From Ctena decussata (Eukaryota > Mollusca > Bivalvia > Lucinida > Lucinidae): a stretch of DNA of 64,000 nucleotides. Position 1 is the first letter of the stretch. Each line of letters opens with the position of its first letter. The DNA lies in assembly GCA_963989385.1 (NCBI GenBank), contig OZ022498.1, positions 101,789,298 through 101,853,297 on the forward strand, written 5' to 3'. Shown here piece by piece: positions 11,014 through 22,077 of the stretch. The notes below the pieces were generated by a model. That model worked only from the letters and a program-made list of their open reading frames with translations. It was not told where the DNA came from and searched no databases. The position numbers and the translations under genes are program-made.

Positions 11014-11269
11014 GATGATTCGGTTTTGAACAGTCATTTCGTCTTTGTCGATATCAAAAACCGACTTTTTGAAATCAAAACGTCGAATTCTTGACATTAG
11101 AAAATCGAAATTTTCGATATCAGCAGATAATCCGTATTATTTTATATCCAAAATGACTGTTTGGGTATTAAATAAGAAAGATCATTACCCTGATGTCGAA
11201 GATTCGACCTTTTTATTTTATTTACAATGATTGGCAAAATATTGTTTAACCGTATATAATTTCTATAAT

Positions 11270-11285
11270 TTCTTCACTGTTGCAG
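11270..11285 (+). promoter_or_regulatory. splice acceptor of sulfotransferase exon
   Basis: A pyrimidine-rich tract followed by GCAG, directly before the open frame. It explains why the catalytic domain starts without a methionine. Confidence 0.75.
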
Positions 11286-12056
11286 AAACCGAGAAAAACT
11301 CAGAGAAAAGTGGAAGAAATTAGGCGGAATCTTTCTGCAGCTTGTCAGGCTTTGAAAGCTAACAATATGATTCCAGTCGCAGAAGTGGAAAAATATCGCA
11401 ATGCAGATCTGCCTGTGAGGCTAGTTGCTTCAGATCGCTTCAAACTGATAGGCTGCAAAGTGACAAAAGTGGGATCAACTAACATGGCGAGGCTGTTATA
11501 TGCTCTGGACCATTTATCCAAAACTAACGACACAAATGAAGTCTCAAAGGCAAAGGCGAGGAAACGCACAATCGATACGATGAATAACAAAAACTTGAAC
11601 CAGCTGCATACGCACCTACGAACATACACGACTTTTATGTTTGTGAGAGATCCATTGGAAAGACTCTTGTCTGCTTACAGAGATGAGCGTCCAGCTGCTT
11701 GGTTTGAAGAAGACATAACTTTTAGTGAGTTTCTAGAGAAAGTTATACAAATACCAAGCAAACTACTTAATAAACATCTACAAACTTTTACCTACCGATG
11801 CAAACCTTGTACAACAAAGTACGATTTTATTGTAAATTTAAATAATTTTAATGAAGATATAAATAAGGTTCTAAACAAAGTAGGCGCAAAAAATACTGTT
11901 ATTCTCCCTCAACGAAGCCAGACTGGATATAACGAGGAGAAAAGTTCCAATGTTGTTCACCACTATAGTAGAAATGTTTCTAGAGACATTCTAGAACAGA
12001 TTTATGAGAAATATTACATCGATTATTATCTATTCGGATTTGCTAGGCCATTCTAA
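11286..12056 (+). CDS. carbohydrate sulfotransferase, terminal exon (HNK-1/chondroitin-4-O type)
   Basis: Last coding exon of a Golgi type II membrane enzyme that would move sulfate from PAPS to a sugar on a glycoprotein or glycosaminoglycan. About 256 codons end at a TAA. The family marks are in order. A 5'-phosphosulfate-binding loop reads CKVTKVGSTNMARLLYAL near residue 58 of the exon. The 3'-phosphate-binding block is MFVRDPLERLLSAYRDE near residue 119. A conserved Cys/Asn region reads NKHLQTFTYRCKPC...KYDFI, and the C-terminal YYIDYYLFGF is typical of CHST8-14-like proteins. No ATG begins the frame: a pyrimidine-rich acceptor TTCTTCACTGTTGCAG ends at 11285 and the frame is open from there at phase 0. 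Upstream exons with the membrane anchor are missing or outside the window. The acceptor sugar cannot be inferred. The motifs are intact, so it is probably functional. Confidence 0.88.
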   Translation, partial: KPRKTQRKVEEIRRNLSAACQALKANNMIPVAEVEKYRNADLPVRLVASDRFKLIGCKVTKVGSTNMARLLYALDHLSKTNDTNEVSKAKARKRTIDTMNNKNLNQLHTHLRTYTTFMFVRDPLERLLSAYRDERPAAWFEEDITFSEFLEKVIQIPSKLLNKHLQTFTYRCKPCTTKYDFIVNLNNFNEDINKVLNKVGAKNTVILPQRSQTGYNEEKSSNVVHHYSRNVSRDILEQIYEKYYIDYYLFGFARPF

Positions 12057-12095
12057 GGTGTCTGGAAACACTTTCATGGAACACAATTTTGTGTT

Positions 12096-12140
12096 TAAGA
12101 AATAGATCAGCCCAGGCAGTGATTTGTTGAGCTTCAAATG
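12096..12140 (+). repeat. end fragment of the CTCTAGCAGTGAATTGTTGAG element
   Basis: TTTAAGAAATAGATCAGCCCAGGCAGTGATTTGTTGAG matches the hairpin end at 12945 and 18470 with a few changes. It is a solo terminus just 40 bases behind the sulfotransferase stop codon, so it would lie in the 3' UTR. Confidence 0.6.
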
Positions 12141-12340
12141 GCTCCCTTAACCGATATTTACTCGATCATCGATTAATCGATGTTTACTTGATTATCGAGC
12201 AATCGATGTTTACTCAATCATCGATTATTGTCATAAACCGACGCTCGATCACAAAATCACCTGAGTCCAGCCACTAGATTCAACATTACCAGTTTCAATT
12301 TTGCCCCAGTTCTCAATGGGGTCTAACTTTAAAAGAAAAA

Positions 12341-12535
12341 AAAAGGAAATGATTTGCTTATTGAAGAGTAAATTCTTAAAAGGGGCTAGTTCTTTCACTA
12401 CAGAGTAGATTTCCTTTTTCAAGGGCTACGCCGTCCAGGAAAACAAACAGCAAGTCACAAAATTTGTCCACCTTTATAAAAATTGCGGAAAAACTTGGAG
12501 GTGTATCTCTACACCTTTAGTGAATGGATACACAA
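12341..12535 (+). repeat. dispersed repeat X, copy 1
   Basis: Shares with 34965-35195 the order AAGTCACAAAA..TTGT..CC, then TATAAAAATTGCGGAAAAACTTG, and with 56770-56980 the ending GTGTATCT.TACACCTT. About 200 bases. Class unknown. Confidence 0.5.
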
Positions 12536-12539
12536 GATC

Positions 12540-12780
12540 ATATGAGCCGCGGCACGACAAAACCAACATAGTGGCATCTGCGCCCAGCGCAGACTCAGAT
12601 CAGCCTGGGTCTGCCAAGTCTGATCAGAGTCTTCGCTTTGTGTTTAAAAAGGGTAGTTAAGAATCTAAGGTAGCTTCATGCGGACAGCGAAAACTCTGAT
12701 CAGACTGGCCGGATGCCCAAGCTGAGTCTTCACTGGGCGTACATGCGACTGTATTGGTTTTCTCGTGTCGGGGCTTATAT
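12540..12780. mobile_element. GAGCCGCGACACGA MITE, copy 2
   Basis: Ends TATGAGCCGCGGCACGAC and TCTCGTGTCGGGGCTTATAT, with internal CAGATCAGCCTGGG and TGATCAGACTGG arms. It is more diverged than copy 1. It lies behind the sulfotransferase gene. An AATAAA at about 12829 downstream could serve as a poly(A) signal, but this is unproven. Confidence 0.85.
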
Positions 12781-12944
12781 GACTGCAAGCTTATTACTAG
12801 ACTTTCAAAATTGTAATCCAGCTGTAAACAAATAAAGCGCCCTTACTATTCTCATTAGCATAAAACATGCTTGAAGATTATACGGGTCACTTTGAAATGA
12901 CATAATTTTAATGATCCTCCTCATTGTATCGTTTTTTCTTTTTA

Positions 12945-13415
12945 TTTAAGAAACAGACCAGCTCTAGCAGTGAATTGTTGAGTAATAATTCACTGTTTGG
13001 AGGTCAGTTGTAAAGTAGATCATATCACGAGCGCAGAGCGCGAGTGATATATTTACTTACAACTGACCGATAAACAGTGATTTATTACTCAACAATGGAA
13101 TGCTAGAGCTGAACTATTTCGATTCTAACACTCAAAAACGCTGAAAAAGTATTCTTTTTATTAAACTCTCCCAACGTTCCTGCCAGCAAGTTCATGCTCC
13201 CGCCAATATTTGTAACTGTATCTAAGGTAAACGTACCTTTTAATGGCGATATTAGAAAGAAAAAGAGACGTTACACCGTCTACCGTCACAAAATTACGTC
13301 AGTAATGCCAGTGACGTCGGCAATTAGACTCACGCGCTCCGAGCGAGTGAATTGTTGCAAAATAAAATACGGAAACTTTCCACTGCTTCTATAGGCGCAC
13401 TGTGTCAGAATGTAT
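12945..13415 (+). mobile_element. composite hairpin element Y, copy 1
   Basis: It starts with a 160-base hairpin, CAGCTCTAGCAGTGAATTGTTGAG to CTCAACAATGGAATGCTAGAGCTG, and continues through about 290 bases (TTCTAACACTCAAAAACGCTG, ATACGGAAACTTTCCA). The same full segment occurs inverted at 18015-18500. Open frames within are short and not conserved between the copies. Confidence 0.75.
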
Positions 13416-14796
13416 TTTATGATCAACAACCAGATCTGTTATTTTGTATAATCTGTCGTTATACTTTGTGTCTTTTAAATGACACATATCATGTTTGCAT
13501 ATCAGGCGACATATTGTTGTCAGAAGACTTGGTAGAACCTGTTCTAAAACGTATTGCAATACTATAGCAGTATTAATGCTAGAAAGTAAGACAATATTCG
13601 TAGCAAGAAAATAAGTTTTCACGCTGTTTTACAGCTACAAACACAGCAATACTACAGCTATACTACAGCTGAAATTTTTGGTTTAGCAAGAATTCATTCT
13701 GGCCAAAATGCTGGCAATATTCTGAGCACTAATAATTCTGCCTGTATTCTTGCCAATATTATGGCCATAATCTTGGCCTGATTTTTGCGATAACATAGAT
13801 TTTCTTGTTAAAATAACAGCCAGAAAATACTTTCATTTTCTTGTCATATAGGTGTTCACACAAAGACCTTGACATTCAGTTTCGAATTTTCAACACAATA
13901 CTTTTTGTAGCATAGAGAAAAATAAAACGTAAACAAAAACATGGAGTGATAAGAATGAAACATACTAATTTGGGGTATATCAGTAACAAACATCCGAACT
14001 AAAGATGCAATAGACCAGTCCTTACCATTTTTGTTACTGACAATTTGTTGTCAGCTGCAAACACTGAAATTTTAATGCCTAGGTAGTTGGGTAGGGTAGT
14101 TGTAACATTGATTAATGTAACTATTGAATTTTATAAACTGAATTAGTTTTTAGTAAATATACAAAATTAACACTTACCTGTATACTCTCATTTTCTCCAA
14201 AATGTTGCTTATTATTTCTTCAAATGATAGAGAAATTTACTATTCAAAACTGGAGCACATTTAAACCAGTCTTCAAATTTAAACTGCATGTGTAGTTACT
14301 GTGTAACTCAAGTTTACCGCCAAAACCATTAAGCCAAATGAAGCTATGATTTATTGCTTTTCAACTCTGTTTCCTGGCAATAATTTCAGCAGTATTTTTT
14401 CTTTCATATTCTTGCAGTAGTTTTAGTCGTCTTTAGTGTGTATTAGTATTGCTGAACATTGTCTTGCTATAAAACAAAATTTTTGCAAGAGTCTTGTCGA
14501 TCTTTGGCAATACTGCAGCTGTAGTCATGCTATATTTTTCGTACGGGAAGTGATGCTCATAATAATGCGCAACCTTTACTTTTTTTTTTTACCACCGGCA
14601 GCACTCTGGGGCTTTAATGACGGCTCATATTTAAAGCTTAATATTTTAAGCGCCAAAAAGCAGTCGAAAAAATTTACGTCTGCAAAATTAGGGGTGTTAC
14701 CCACTAAAAAGCAACCTCTCTGAAATAGCTACTTACTTGAATTTAAATCAAAATTATTAGACGCTGCCAATGCTATCGCTCTTTCTTATCATATAA
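13416..14796. other. intergenic stretch, no gene recognised
   Basis: AT-rich DNA with loose repeats of TTCTTGCCAATATTATGGCC type near 13690-13790. Open frames such as 13352-13567 and 14436-14723 have no domain, splice context or composition that would make them genes. Confidence 0.5.
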
Positions 14797-15319
14797 AACA
14801 AGAAATCCGCGGAAAGCGGTGTCGCACCTGCGGGGATTAAGCCACATTAGTTCCAATTAGTATTGAAAACTATATCGCCCATGCTAACGCAGGTGTGACA
14901 AAAGCAGGTGTGATAAAATGACAAAGTTAAACATGTGGAAAAAGTGGCAAAAATTCATCTGGAAATTATGTGCAAATAATATGCACATCTTCAGACCATG
15001 ACCAAAACATCTGTGAAGTCTCAAAGGGATTGTCCAACAAATGAAGGGGGAGTTGTGCTCACAAGACACACACTATGGAAGGTATTGTGAAAAATTGACT
15101 AAGACTAGAAATGTGTCCATACGACACGGATGCCCCCGCCTAGTGCCCTAAGTAAGATGGCGCCTTATTTAAGGTAAAGGCACTTGTAGCATAACTAGGT
15201 TCACAAAGGCAGACTTCTGTGGTACATGTTTTATTGTTTTCCTTGGGCAGATGTATTGTGCTTCTTGGTGGGGGGGGGGGGGGGGGAGTGTCATGACTGA
15301 TATGTGATGACATTCTGTA

Positions 15320-15988
15320 TCTTATCGTAGAAATGGATGCCATGCAACTTTCCGAATGAAATAGCCCGGAAACAAATAAAAGTAAAAAGTATGCAAAGAC
15401 CAGGAACTGAAACAATCAAAATCCAAATCCAGCCCTCAAACCATAGTTGGAAACAACTAAGATTACAAATAATCAAGATACAGAGAACATATGGCCAACC
15501 GAGTGAGCAGCTTGTTCCCAAAAGGTGGCCACTCAGCAACCCAAACCGAACCAAATATAATAAGAACATACATAAGGTTAAACATCATAGAAACTCTGAC
15601 ACCAAAAACAGGCAACAGAGAACCACAACAGAACTACCGCCTTGGAACGGTCAGTAATGAATTACTGGGGGGCTTAAATCGATTTTACAGGCCCAACTTC
15701 ACCCTCAGTTTCTGAAGTGGTACAAAACATTTAGTTGGTTGTTCGGTTCGCATGATAACCCTCTAACTCGTCAATGAATCATCACGGTAAACACATAAAT
15801 CAAATTTCAACACCATGAAGAAGCAAAGACGAGGACTCAACAGATACAACGGGCCGTCTGACAGGTGGAGATCCCTGGCCTGCCAAACAACCCCACTGGA
15901 AATCTGAAGCAAAAGAAGGTCACCAGTTGAGCCCCGGTGGACCAAGCAACAGACAAAAAGGCTCCGGTCCCAACTTTTCAAAAACTAA
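15320..15988 (-). mobile_element. Penelope-like element 3' UTR relic inside element B
   Basis: The reverse complement matches the DNA following the reverse transcriptase at 23141-23660, including GACCGGAGCCTTTTTGTCTGTTGCTTGG, TTACCGTGATGATTCATTGACGAG and GGCCATATGTTCTCTGTATCTTGAT. Because the untranslated DNA is conserved, a chance open frame on the minus strand (15763-15981) also looks conserved, but there is no sign it is translated. Here the sequence continues past the point where the 23-kb copy stops. Confidence 0.7.
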
Positions 15989-16009
15989 CAAACTGAAACC
16001 ATTATTGTA

Positions 16010-16905
16010 TGAAATGAAGTCGAAAAAGGGCCATAACTCCCACAATAATTGACGGCTTTTACCAAACATCGAACTTGACCTGTATTTTATGATTATATAC
16101 CTGTGTATAAAATATGAATTCAATATACCAATGCTTTCATAAGATAATGAACGGAAACCAGTTTTTCATACAAAATGAAGTCGAAAAAAAGCCAGAACTC
16201 CCACAATAATAGACGGAATTTGGCCGACATAGAACTTGACCTGTATTTTACGATTATATACCTGTGTATAAAATATGAATTCAATACACCAATGCTTTCA
16301 AAAGATATCGAACGGAAACGATTTCTTATACAAAATAAAGTCGAAAAAGGGCCATAACTCCCACAATAATCGACAGATTTTGCCCAACATCGAGCTTGAC
16401 CTGTATTTTATGATTATATACCTGTGTATACAATATGAATTCAATACACCGATGCTTTCAAAAGATATCGAACGGAAACCATTTTTTCATACAAAATAAA
16501 GTCGAAAAAGGGCCATTACTCCCACAATAATCGACGGATTTTACCCAACATCGAACTTGACCTGTATTTTATAATTTTGTAGCTGTGTATGAAATATGAA
16601 TTCAATACAACAATGCTTTCAAAAGATATTGAACGGAAACCATTTTTTCATAGGAACAGAAGTCGAAGAAGGGCCATAACTTCCACAATAATAGACGGAT
16701 TTTACCCAACATCGAACTTGACCTGTATTTTATGATTATATAGCTGTGTATGAAATATGAATTCAATACACCGATGCTTTCAAAAGATATTGAACGGAAA
16801 CCATTTCGTACGTACGTACGCTACGCTACGTCCGTTACGTACGCTACGTACGTACGGACAGGGGTGATACTATATGCCCCACCATTTTGAATGGCGGGGG
16901 CATAA
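16010..16905 (-). mobile_element. pearl-like element C (core plus one end)
   Basis: Five units of about 161 bases (GGGCCATAACTCCCACAATAATCGACGG, CGAACTTGACCTGTATTTTATGATTATATA, CAATGCTTTCAAAAGATATCGAACGG) precede a CGTACGTACG-type microsatellite at 16808-16857 and a terminal hairpin TATGCCCCACCATTTTGAATGGCGGGGGCATA. The microsatellite is on the right and the hairpin resembles the left end of the element at 54.6 kb, so this copy is reversed and probably lacks its other end. Confidence 0.65.
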
Positions 16906-18014
16906 AAACACGTGAAAAAAGTGGCAAAATTAATTTGGAAATGATATGCAAACAATATGCACATCTACAGACCATGGCCAATCCAACTGTGAAGTTTCAA
17001 AGGGTTTGTTCAACAAATGTAGGAGGTTGTGCTCACAAGACATCCACTATAGAATGTATTGTGCAAAACATTGACAAAGTTAAACGTGTGGAAAAAATAG
17101 CAAAAATTAATCTGGGAATTATGTGCAAACAATATGCACATCTACAGACCATGGCCAAAACATCTGTGAAGTTTCAAAGGGATTGTTCAACAAATGTAGG
17201 AGGACTTGTGCTCACAAGACGCCCACTATGGAAGATATTGTGTGTAAATTGACTAAGTTAAACATGTGAAAAAATGACAAAAATTAATTTGGGAATTATG
17301 TGCAAACGATATGCACATTTACAGACCATGGCCAAAGCAACTATGAAATTTCAAAGGGTTTGTTCAACAAATATAGGAGAAGTTGTGCCCACAAGACACC
17401 CACTATGGAAGGTATTGTGCAAAAAATTGACGAAGTTAAACATTTGAAAAAATGACAAAAATTAATTTGGGAATTATGTGCAAACAATATGCATATCTAC
17501 AGACCATGTCCAAAACATCTGTGAAGTTTAAAAATGATTGACCAAAAAGTGTAGGAGTTGCGCTCACAAGACACCCACTATGGCAGGTATATTGTCTAAA
17601 AAATGACTAAGTTAAACATGTGGAAAGAGTGGCGAAAATTCATCTGGGAATTATGTGCAAACAATATGCACATCTACATACCATGGCCAAAACAACTGTG
17701 AAGTTTAAAAATGATTGGCCAAAAAGTTCAAAGGGTTTGTTCAACAAATATAGGAGAAGTTGTGCTCACAAGACACCCACTATGGAATGTATTGTGCAAA
17801 AAATTGACTAAGTTAAACATGTGGAAAAAGTAGCTAAAATTCATCTGGGAATTATGTGCAAACAATATGCACATCTACAGACCATGTCCAAAACATCTGT
17901 GAAGTTTCAAATGATTGACCAAAAAGTGTAGGAGGAGTTGCGCTCACAAGACACTCACTATGGCAGTTAAACATGTGAAGAAAAATAGCAAAAATTCATC
18001 TGGAAATTATGTGC

Positions 18015-18500
18015 AATTCTAACACGTTGCGCCAATAGAAGCAATGGAAAGTTTCCGTATTTTATTCTGCAACAATTCACTGTCTTGTAGCGCGTGAGTC
18101 TAACTGCTGACGTCACTTGCATTAGTGACGTAATTTTGTGACGTTTTGAGACGTTAGACGATGTAACGTCTCATTTTCTTTCTAAAAACGCCATAAAAAC
18201 GTACATTTACTTTAGATACAGTTGAGAATATTGGCCGGAGCAGGAAGCAGGAACGCGCTGGCAGGAAGGTTGGAAAAGTTTGAATGAAAAGAATACTTTT
18301 TCAACGTTTTTGAGCGTTAGAATCGAAATAGTTCAGCTCTAGCATTGAATTGTTGAATAATAATTCACTGTTTGTCGGTCAGTTGTAAGTAGATATATCA
18401 CTCGCGCTCCGCGCTCGTGATATGATCTACTTTGCCACTGACCTCCAAATAGTGAATTATTACTCAACAATTCACTGCTAGAGCTGATCTATTTCTTAAA
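18015..18500 (-). mobile_element. composite hairpin element Y, copy 2 (inside element B)
   Basis: Reverse-complement copy of 12945-13415. It interrupts the element B core exactly within GTGCAAACAATATGCAC, giving clean boundaries: it begins TTCTAACACGTTGCGCC and ends at GAGCTGATCTATTTCTTAA. This fixes the true limits of the family at about 486 bases. Confidence 0.8.
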
Positions 18501-18845
18501 CAATATGCACATCAATAGACCATGGCCAAAACATCTGTGAAGTCTCAAAGGGATTGTTCAACAAATGTAGGAGGAGTTGTGCTCACAAGACACACACTAT
18601 GGCAGGTATATTGTCTAAAAATGACTAAGTTAAACATGTGGAAAGAGTGGCGAAAATTCATCTGGGAATTATGTGCAAACAATATGCACATCTACATACC
18701 ATGGCCAAAACAACTGTGAAGTTTCAAAATGATTGGCCAAAAAGTGTAGGAAGAGTTGCGCTCACAAGATACCTACTACAAATTGTTGACGGACGGACGA
18801 ACGGACGGAAACTTGCACGCCTATATCGCCCCAGCTAACGGAAAA

Positions 18846-19484
18846 GACTTTTGACACGTGGCTATAAAAGGGATTTTGAGATACAAAATTGTACAATTAT
18901 CAGTATACCTTGATCCAAAAGAAATGTCAGGGCGGTGACAAATATGCGTTGCCAATATCTGTCAAATTCGATCAGTCCACCAGAAGATTCGGTAGAATAA
19001 GTTTTGCACACTTGAACAAGTTCACTAGGCATCACGCATTGGTATTGTGTCTCTTGTCACCACATTAAAAACTATCATATATGAGAGCTTATCTATGTTA
19101 ATACTAGCAATACAAGAAAGAACGTGCATTTCTTAAAATGACTATGGAATTTTGCGCGCAATGGCGTACCGTTTATGATGTAAATAATTCCACCGCCGGC
19201 TGGATTTGAACTCGGAAAGCCAGGTCTTAGCGGACTACTCTACCAAGGCCCATTATGTAAATGTATACGTTCATATACTGTTAGAACATCAATATTGGTG
19301 AAACAAGGAGTTGAGGAATCATTGTCTGCCTAAATCACTATGTGGGCCCGATCAAAGACAACTTTGTTTAGAGGATCTAGACGTCATTTGCGTTGCAACA
19401 CACTCATTGTCGAGCATTTAACAAGGTAAGCAAATGTATCGAAACTATTTGGATTAGCTACTATGCATGACCAATTTGAACATA
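18846..19484. other. intergenic stretch with a tRNA-like relic
   Basis: No gene is seen. On the minus strand about 19191-19254 reads CCTTGGTAGAGTAGTCCGCTA (A-box-like) and GAGTTCAAATCC (B-box-like), so it is probably a decayed tRNA or SINE head. The rest is featureless AT-rich DNA. Confidence 0.4.
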
Positions 19485-19818
19485 TAAAAGCTAAAGCTTG
19501 GACAAAGATAAATGTTAGTGCGGAAACTTAAATTCCAGTTAGATAGAAAATCCCTTCAAATTATATATTTTTCTTTCATCCGACCATTGCTCGAGTGTGG
19601 AGATGTAGTCTGGAATAATTGTACGATATAAGAATCTAATGAACTTGAAAAAATACAATATGAAGCCGCGCGTATAGTTACAGGTGCAACAAAGCTTGTT
19701 TCGATCAATTCTCTACTCCATGAAACTAAATGGGAACCTCTTGCCTCAAGAAGACGTTAGCACAAACTTATTTTATTTTATAAAATAATAAATGGATATA
19801 TCCGGATTATTTGTGTTC

Positions 19819-20067
19819 GCTCCCCCCCCCCCCCCCATCAGTCAGAAGCGTATCGTCATACAGTCTTCGTATTGCTGCTGATTTGCAAACTATTCATTCT
19901 AATACACAACAGTATTTTAATTCTATCTTGCCATCAGTAATACGCGCTCCCCCCCCCATCAGTCAGAAGCGTATCGTCATACAGTCTTCGTATTGCTGCT
20001 GATTTGCAAACTATTCATTCTAATACACAACAGTATTTTAATTCTATCTTGCCATCAGTAATACGCG
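19819..20067. repeat. ~121-base tandem duplication inside LINE relic
   Basis: Two nearly identical copies of CATCAGTCAGAAGCGTATCG ... CAGTAATACGCG start at 19836 and 19957, each preceded by a C run. It is likely slippage or unequal exchange seeded by the C tract. Confidence 0.9.
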
Positions 20068-20138
20068 AGTGGAAAAATTATCTCCAGTTATTCGTAACTC
20101 AACTACTTTAACCTCATTTAAATATCAGTTGAATGTGA

Positions 20139-20340
20139 ATTTATCATATGACGTCGCCTCTGAGAGTGTAATAAAGCCATGCATTAAATGCGATAACTCA
20201 CTAGTGGATTAAATATGCAAATTACGTCGTAACGTTATACGTTGACGTCCATAAAAACGTCGCTTTTTCTAATGGCGAAATCATGACGTTTTAGTGTAAA
20301 TTTTGTTGATAAAATGCGATTTCAGTGTCATATGATAAAT
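20139..20340. mobile_element. MITE with ATTTATCATATGAC ends
   Basis: The 14-base terminal inverted repeat ATTTATCATATGAC/GTCATATGATAAAT bounds about 200 bases rich in ACGTC motifs. It inserted in the LINE relic and has no coding capacity. Confidence 0.7.
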
Positions 20341-20489
20341 AGAATCTTGCAGTCGTGCACGTGTATTATTGAATTAATTAAACTCGTCGGGGAAAAATGA
20401 TAGGATGCTCGGCAAAGCCTCGCATCTTATCTTTTTCCCCAACTCGTATAATAAATTCAATAATACATGAGCACTCATGTAAGATCCTC
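20341..20489. mobile_element. hairpin MITE, TATTATTGAATT arms
   Basis: Long arms GTGCACGTGTATTATTGAATT ... AACTCGTCGGGGAAAAATGATAGGATGC face their complement, with the loop TCGGCAAAGCC. It abuts the previous element directly. Confidence 0.8.
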
Positions 20490-20689
20490 TATGTAACGCA
20501 GCCACCGTCTTTCTTTAAGGTGGGCAACCGCCTTGGGCAGATTTATTATAGGAGGCTTCGAACAAATTGCAGTTCCTTAAATAGTCACCTGTTTTCTGAA
20601 CATATCGTTGACAGTCCGTTATGCGTTTGTGGGGCGAATGAGGACACTTAACATTACTTTTTGTTTGTACTCGATATCTTGATTTAAAG

Positions 20690-21290
20690 GTATACTACCT
20701 CGTATTTTATTATGAAATAACCACAAAAGAATTAAACGCATAAGTTGTATGCAACACAATTAAGAATTGTGCAAAAAATCTTCATCCAAAAAGTCTTTGG
20801 TACGGAGGCAGAGACGATATATCATTGCGAACCCTTCTTGAATATTCATGAATATTTTTTCGTCATAAACTGATGACTCCCACATGGGAATAAAAAGGCG
20901 TTTCTGCAAGCACGCTTTGCATTTTATGAATAGTGGAGTAAATAACCTTACAATAGCATTAATCTCTAATCTGTGCACGTGATACCTTTTCAGCCAATAA
21001 CTGTCCGATGTTGATTAAAGAAAGGGCTTAAAATTATTCATGATATAACTTTTCCCTGATTAACCATGATTACTGGGCGTATCCAGTATTCGTTTTTGGC
21101 GGAAATGACGGCCCGCTATTCCCGCATTTTTATATATTTTCTTAAATTCTCCTACTTCTAGTGACCGGCACAAATTATAAATTTGGTAGATAAAAGTACT
21201 TTTACTATAAATCATTTTGTGTCTTTGATACGATTTTTCGTGAGAAATTTGAAATTTGATAGAAACATATCAGGGCGTATATCTTTAAGA
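20690..21290. other. insertion of unknown type in LINE relic
   Basis: LINE coding blocks stop at VCTRYLDL (about 20.69 kb) and resume with the closing block near 21.3 kb. The intervening 600 bases have no LINE match that I can read and no clear terminal repeats. Confidence 0.4.
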
Positions 21291-22077
21291 CGGGAAATGA
21301 TTAATGCTGTGTCTGAAATGTGTGAACCAACGCTTAATGTACTGTTGTATGAGAACAGTGAACTGTTGTACGAACAAAACAAGCAAATATTTTTAACTGT
21401 TCAACATTATATTGTAAAATCTAAGCGATTTCAGTTTCAGTAAGTAGATAAATCGCATTTAACTTATTGACGAAACACGTAAACTTTCATCGTCTTCTAA
21501 AAGAGGTTTAGTTTCTCCGTTTAACTTCTGCCTATCTAAGAATCTTATTTATACTTTTAACCATCAACACTTAGGTAACGTAGTATAATCAACCACTCTG
21601 TATAAAATCTAATATTAGGAACTTTGGCGAAAAAAAATGAAGCTCAACAATTTGCATTCCTAATAGCAATCCGTGTCTTACGTTATTGTAATAGTCAATA
21701 GCTTACCACCGTCCACTCCCCGTAGAGAATTTTGTACTTAAAAGTATGCAATGTCCAAATGCCTTTCTTTATACGATTATTAACAGTGCTTCTTTCCATT
21801 CAAATCACTTATACAGTAATTATATTATGTTGGCATCTTGCGATACAGATTTAGATAAGTCTGTTGACTTTTTTCCGAATCCCATTTGCATATTACTTGT
21901 TGTTTGTAATAGTACAATTGCTGTCTGTATGTAAATTATGCGAATAAAATATTGTTAAAACTACTATGCTTTCCTATCAACCTGTGAAATTTTTACTCAG
22001 TCAAACGTTCTTAAATTGTTCCCAGCATCAGTTTACCTAAAATTATTTAAATTTGTGAACTTTACCCCATAATTTAA

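Larger units (their letters stand above)
14797..18845 (+). mobile_element. pearl-like tandem-core element B, with three nested insertions
   Basis: The 5' end is AACAAGAAATCCGCGGAAAGCGGTGTCGCACCTGC. The core is units of about 175-180 bases with AAGTTAAACATGTGGAAAA, GGGAATTATGTGCAAACAATATGCACATCTACAGACCATGGCC and GCTCACAAGACACCCACTATGG. The 3' end has an (ACGG)n tract at 18787-18810 then CTATATCGCCCCAGCTAACG. About 15 core units remain. It is interrupted by a Penelope-like UTR relic, by pearl-like element C and by element Y. The termini match element E at 40.97-42.23 kb, so B and E are one family. Confidence 0.75.
19485..21960 (+). pseudogene. decayed LINE (jockey/CR1-like) RT C-terminus and 3' UTR
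   Basis: Blocks of a LINE ORF2 C-terminal region appear in order. FFFHPTIARVW and its other-frame partner IRPLLECGDVVWNN occur near 19.57-19.62 kb, KIQYEAARIVTGATKLVS near 19.66 kb, YSLRIAADLQTIHSNTQQ near 19.87 kb, and NRLGQIYYRRLRTNCSSLN then VDSPLCVCGANEDT at 20.52-20.65 kb. The closing PTLNVLLYENSELL...QHYIVKSKRFQF is at 21.33-21.44 kb. Frameshifts, a 120-base internal duplication and three insertions break it. A 3' UTR runs to GCGAATAAAATATTGTT at 21960. No catalytic RT core remains. Confidence 0.7.

Noticed and set aside
11045..11230. 61-codon frame just upstream of the sulfotransferase exon as its first exon
   Set aside because: No donor in a compatible phase, no membrane anchor, and the DNA is made of repeated TCGATATC/GAAATCG-type words.
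14880..18830. Regular ~175-base repeats taken as a CRISPR-like array or satellite centromere
   Set aside because: Units are contiguous with no spacers, and the array is bounded by pearl-like ends and an ACGG tract.
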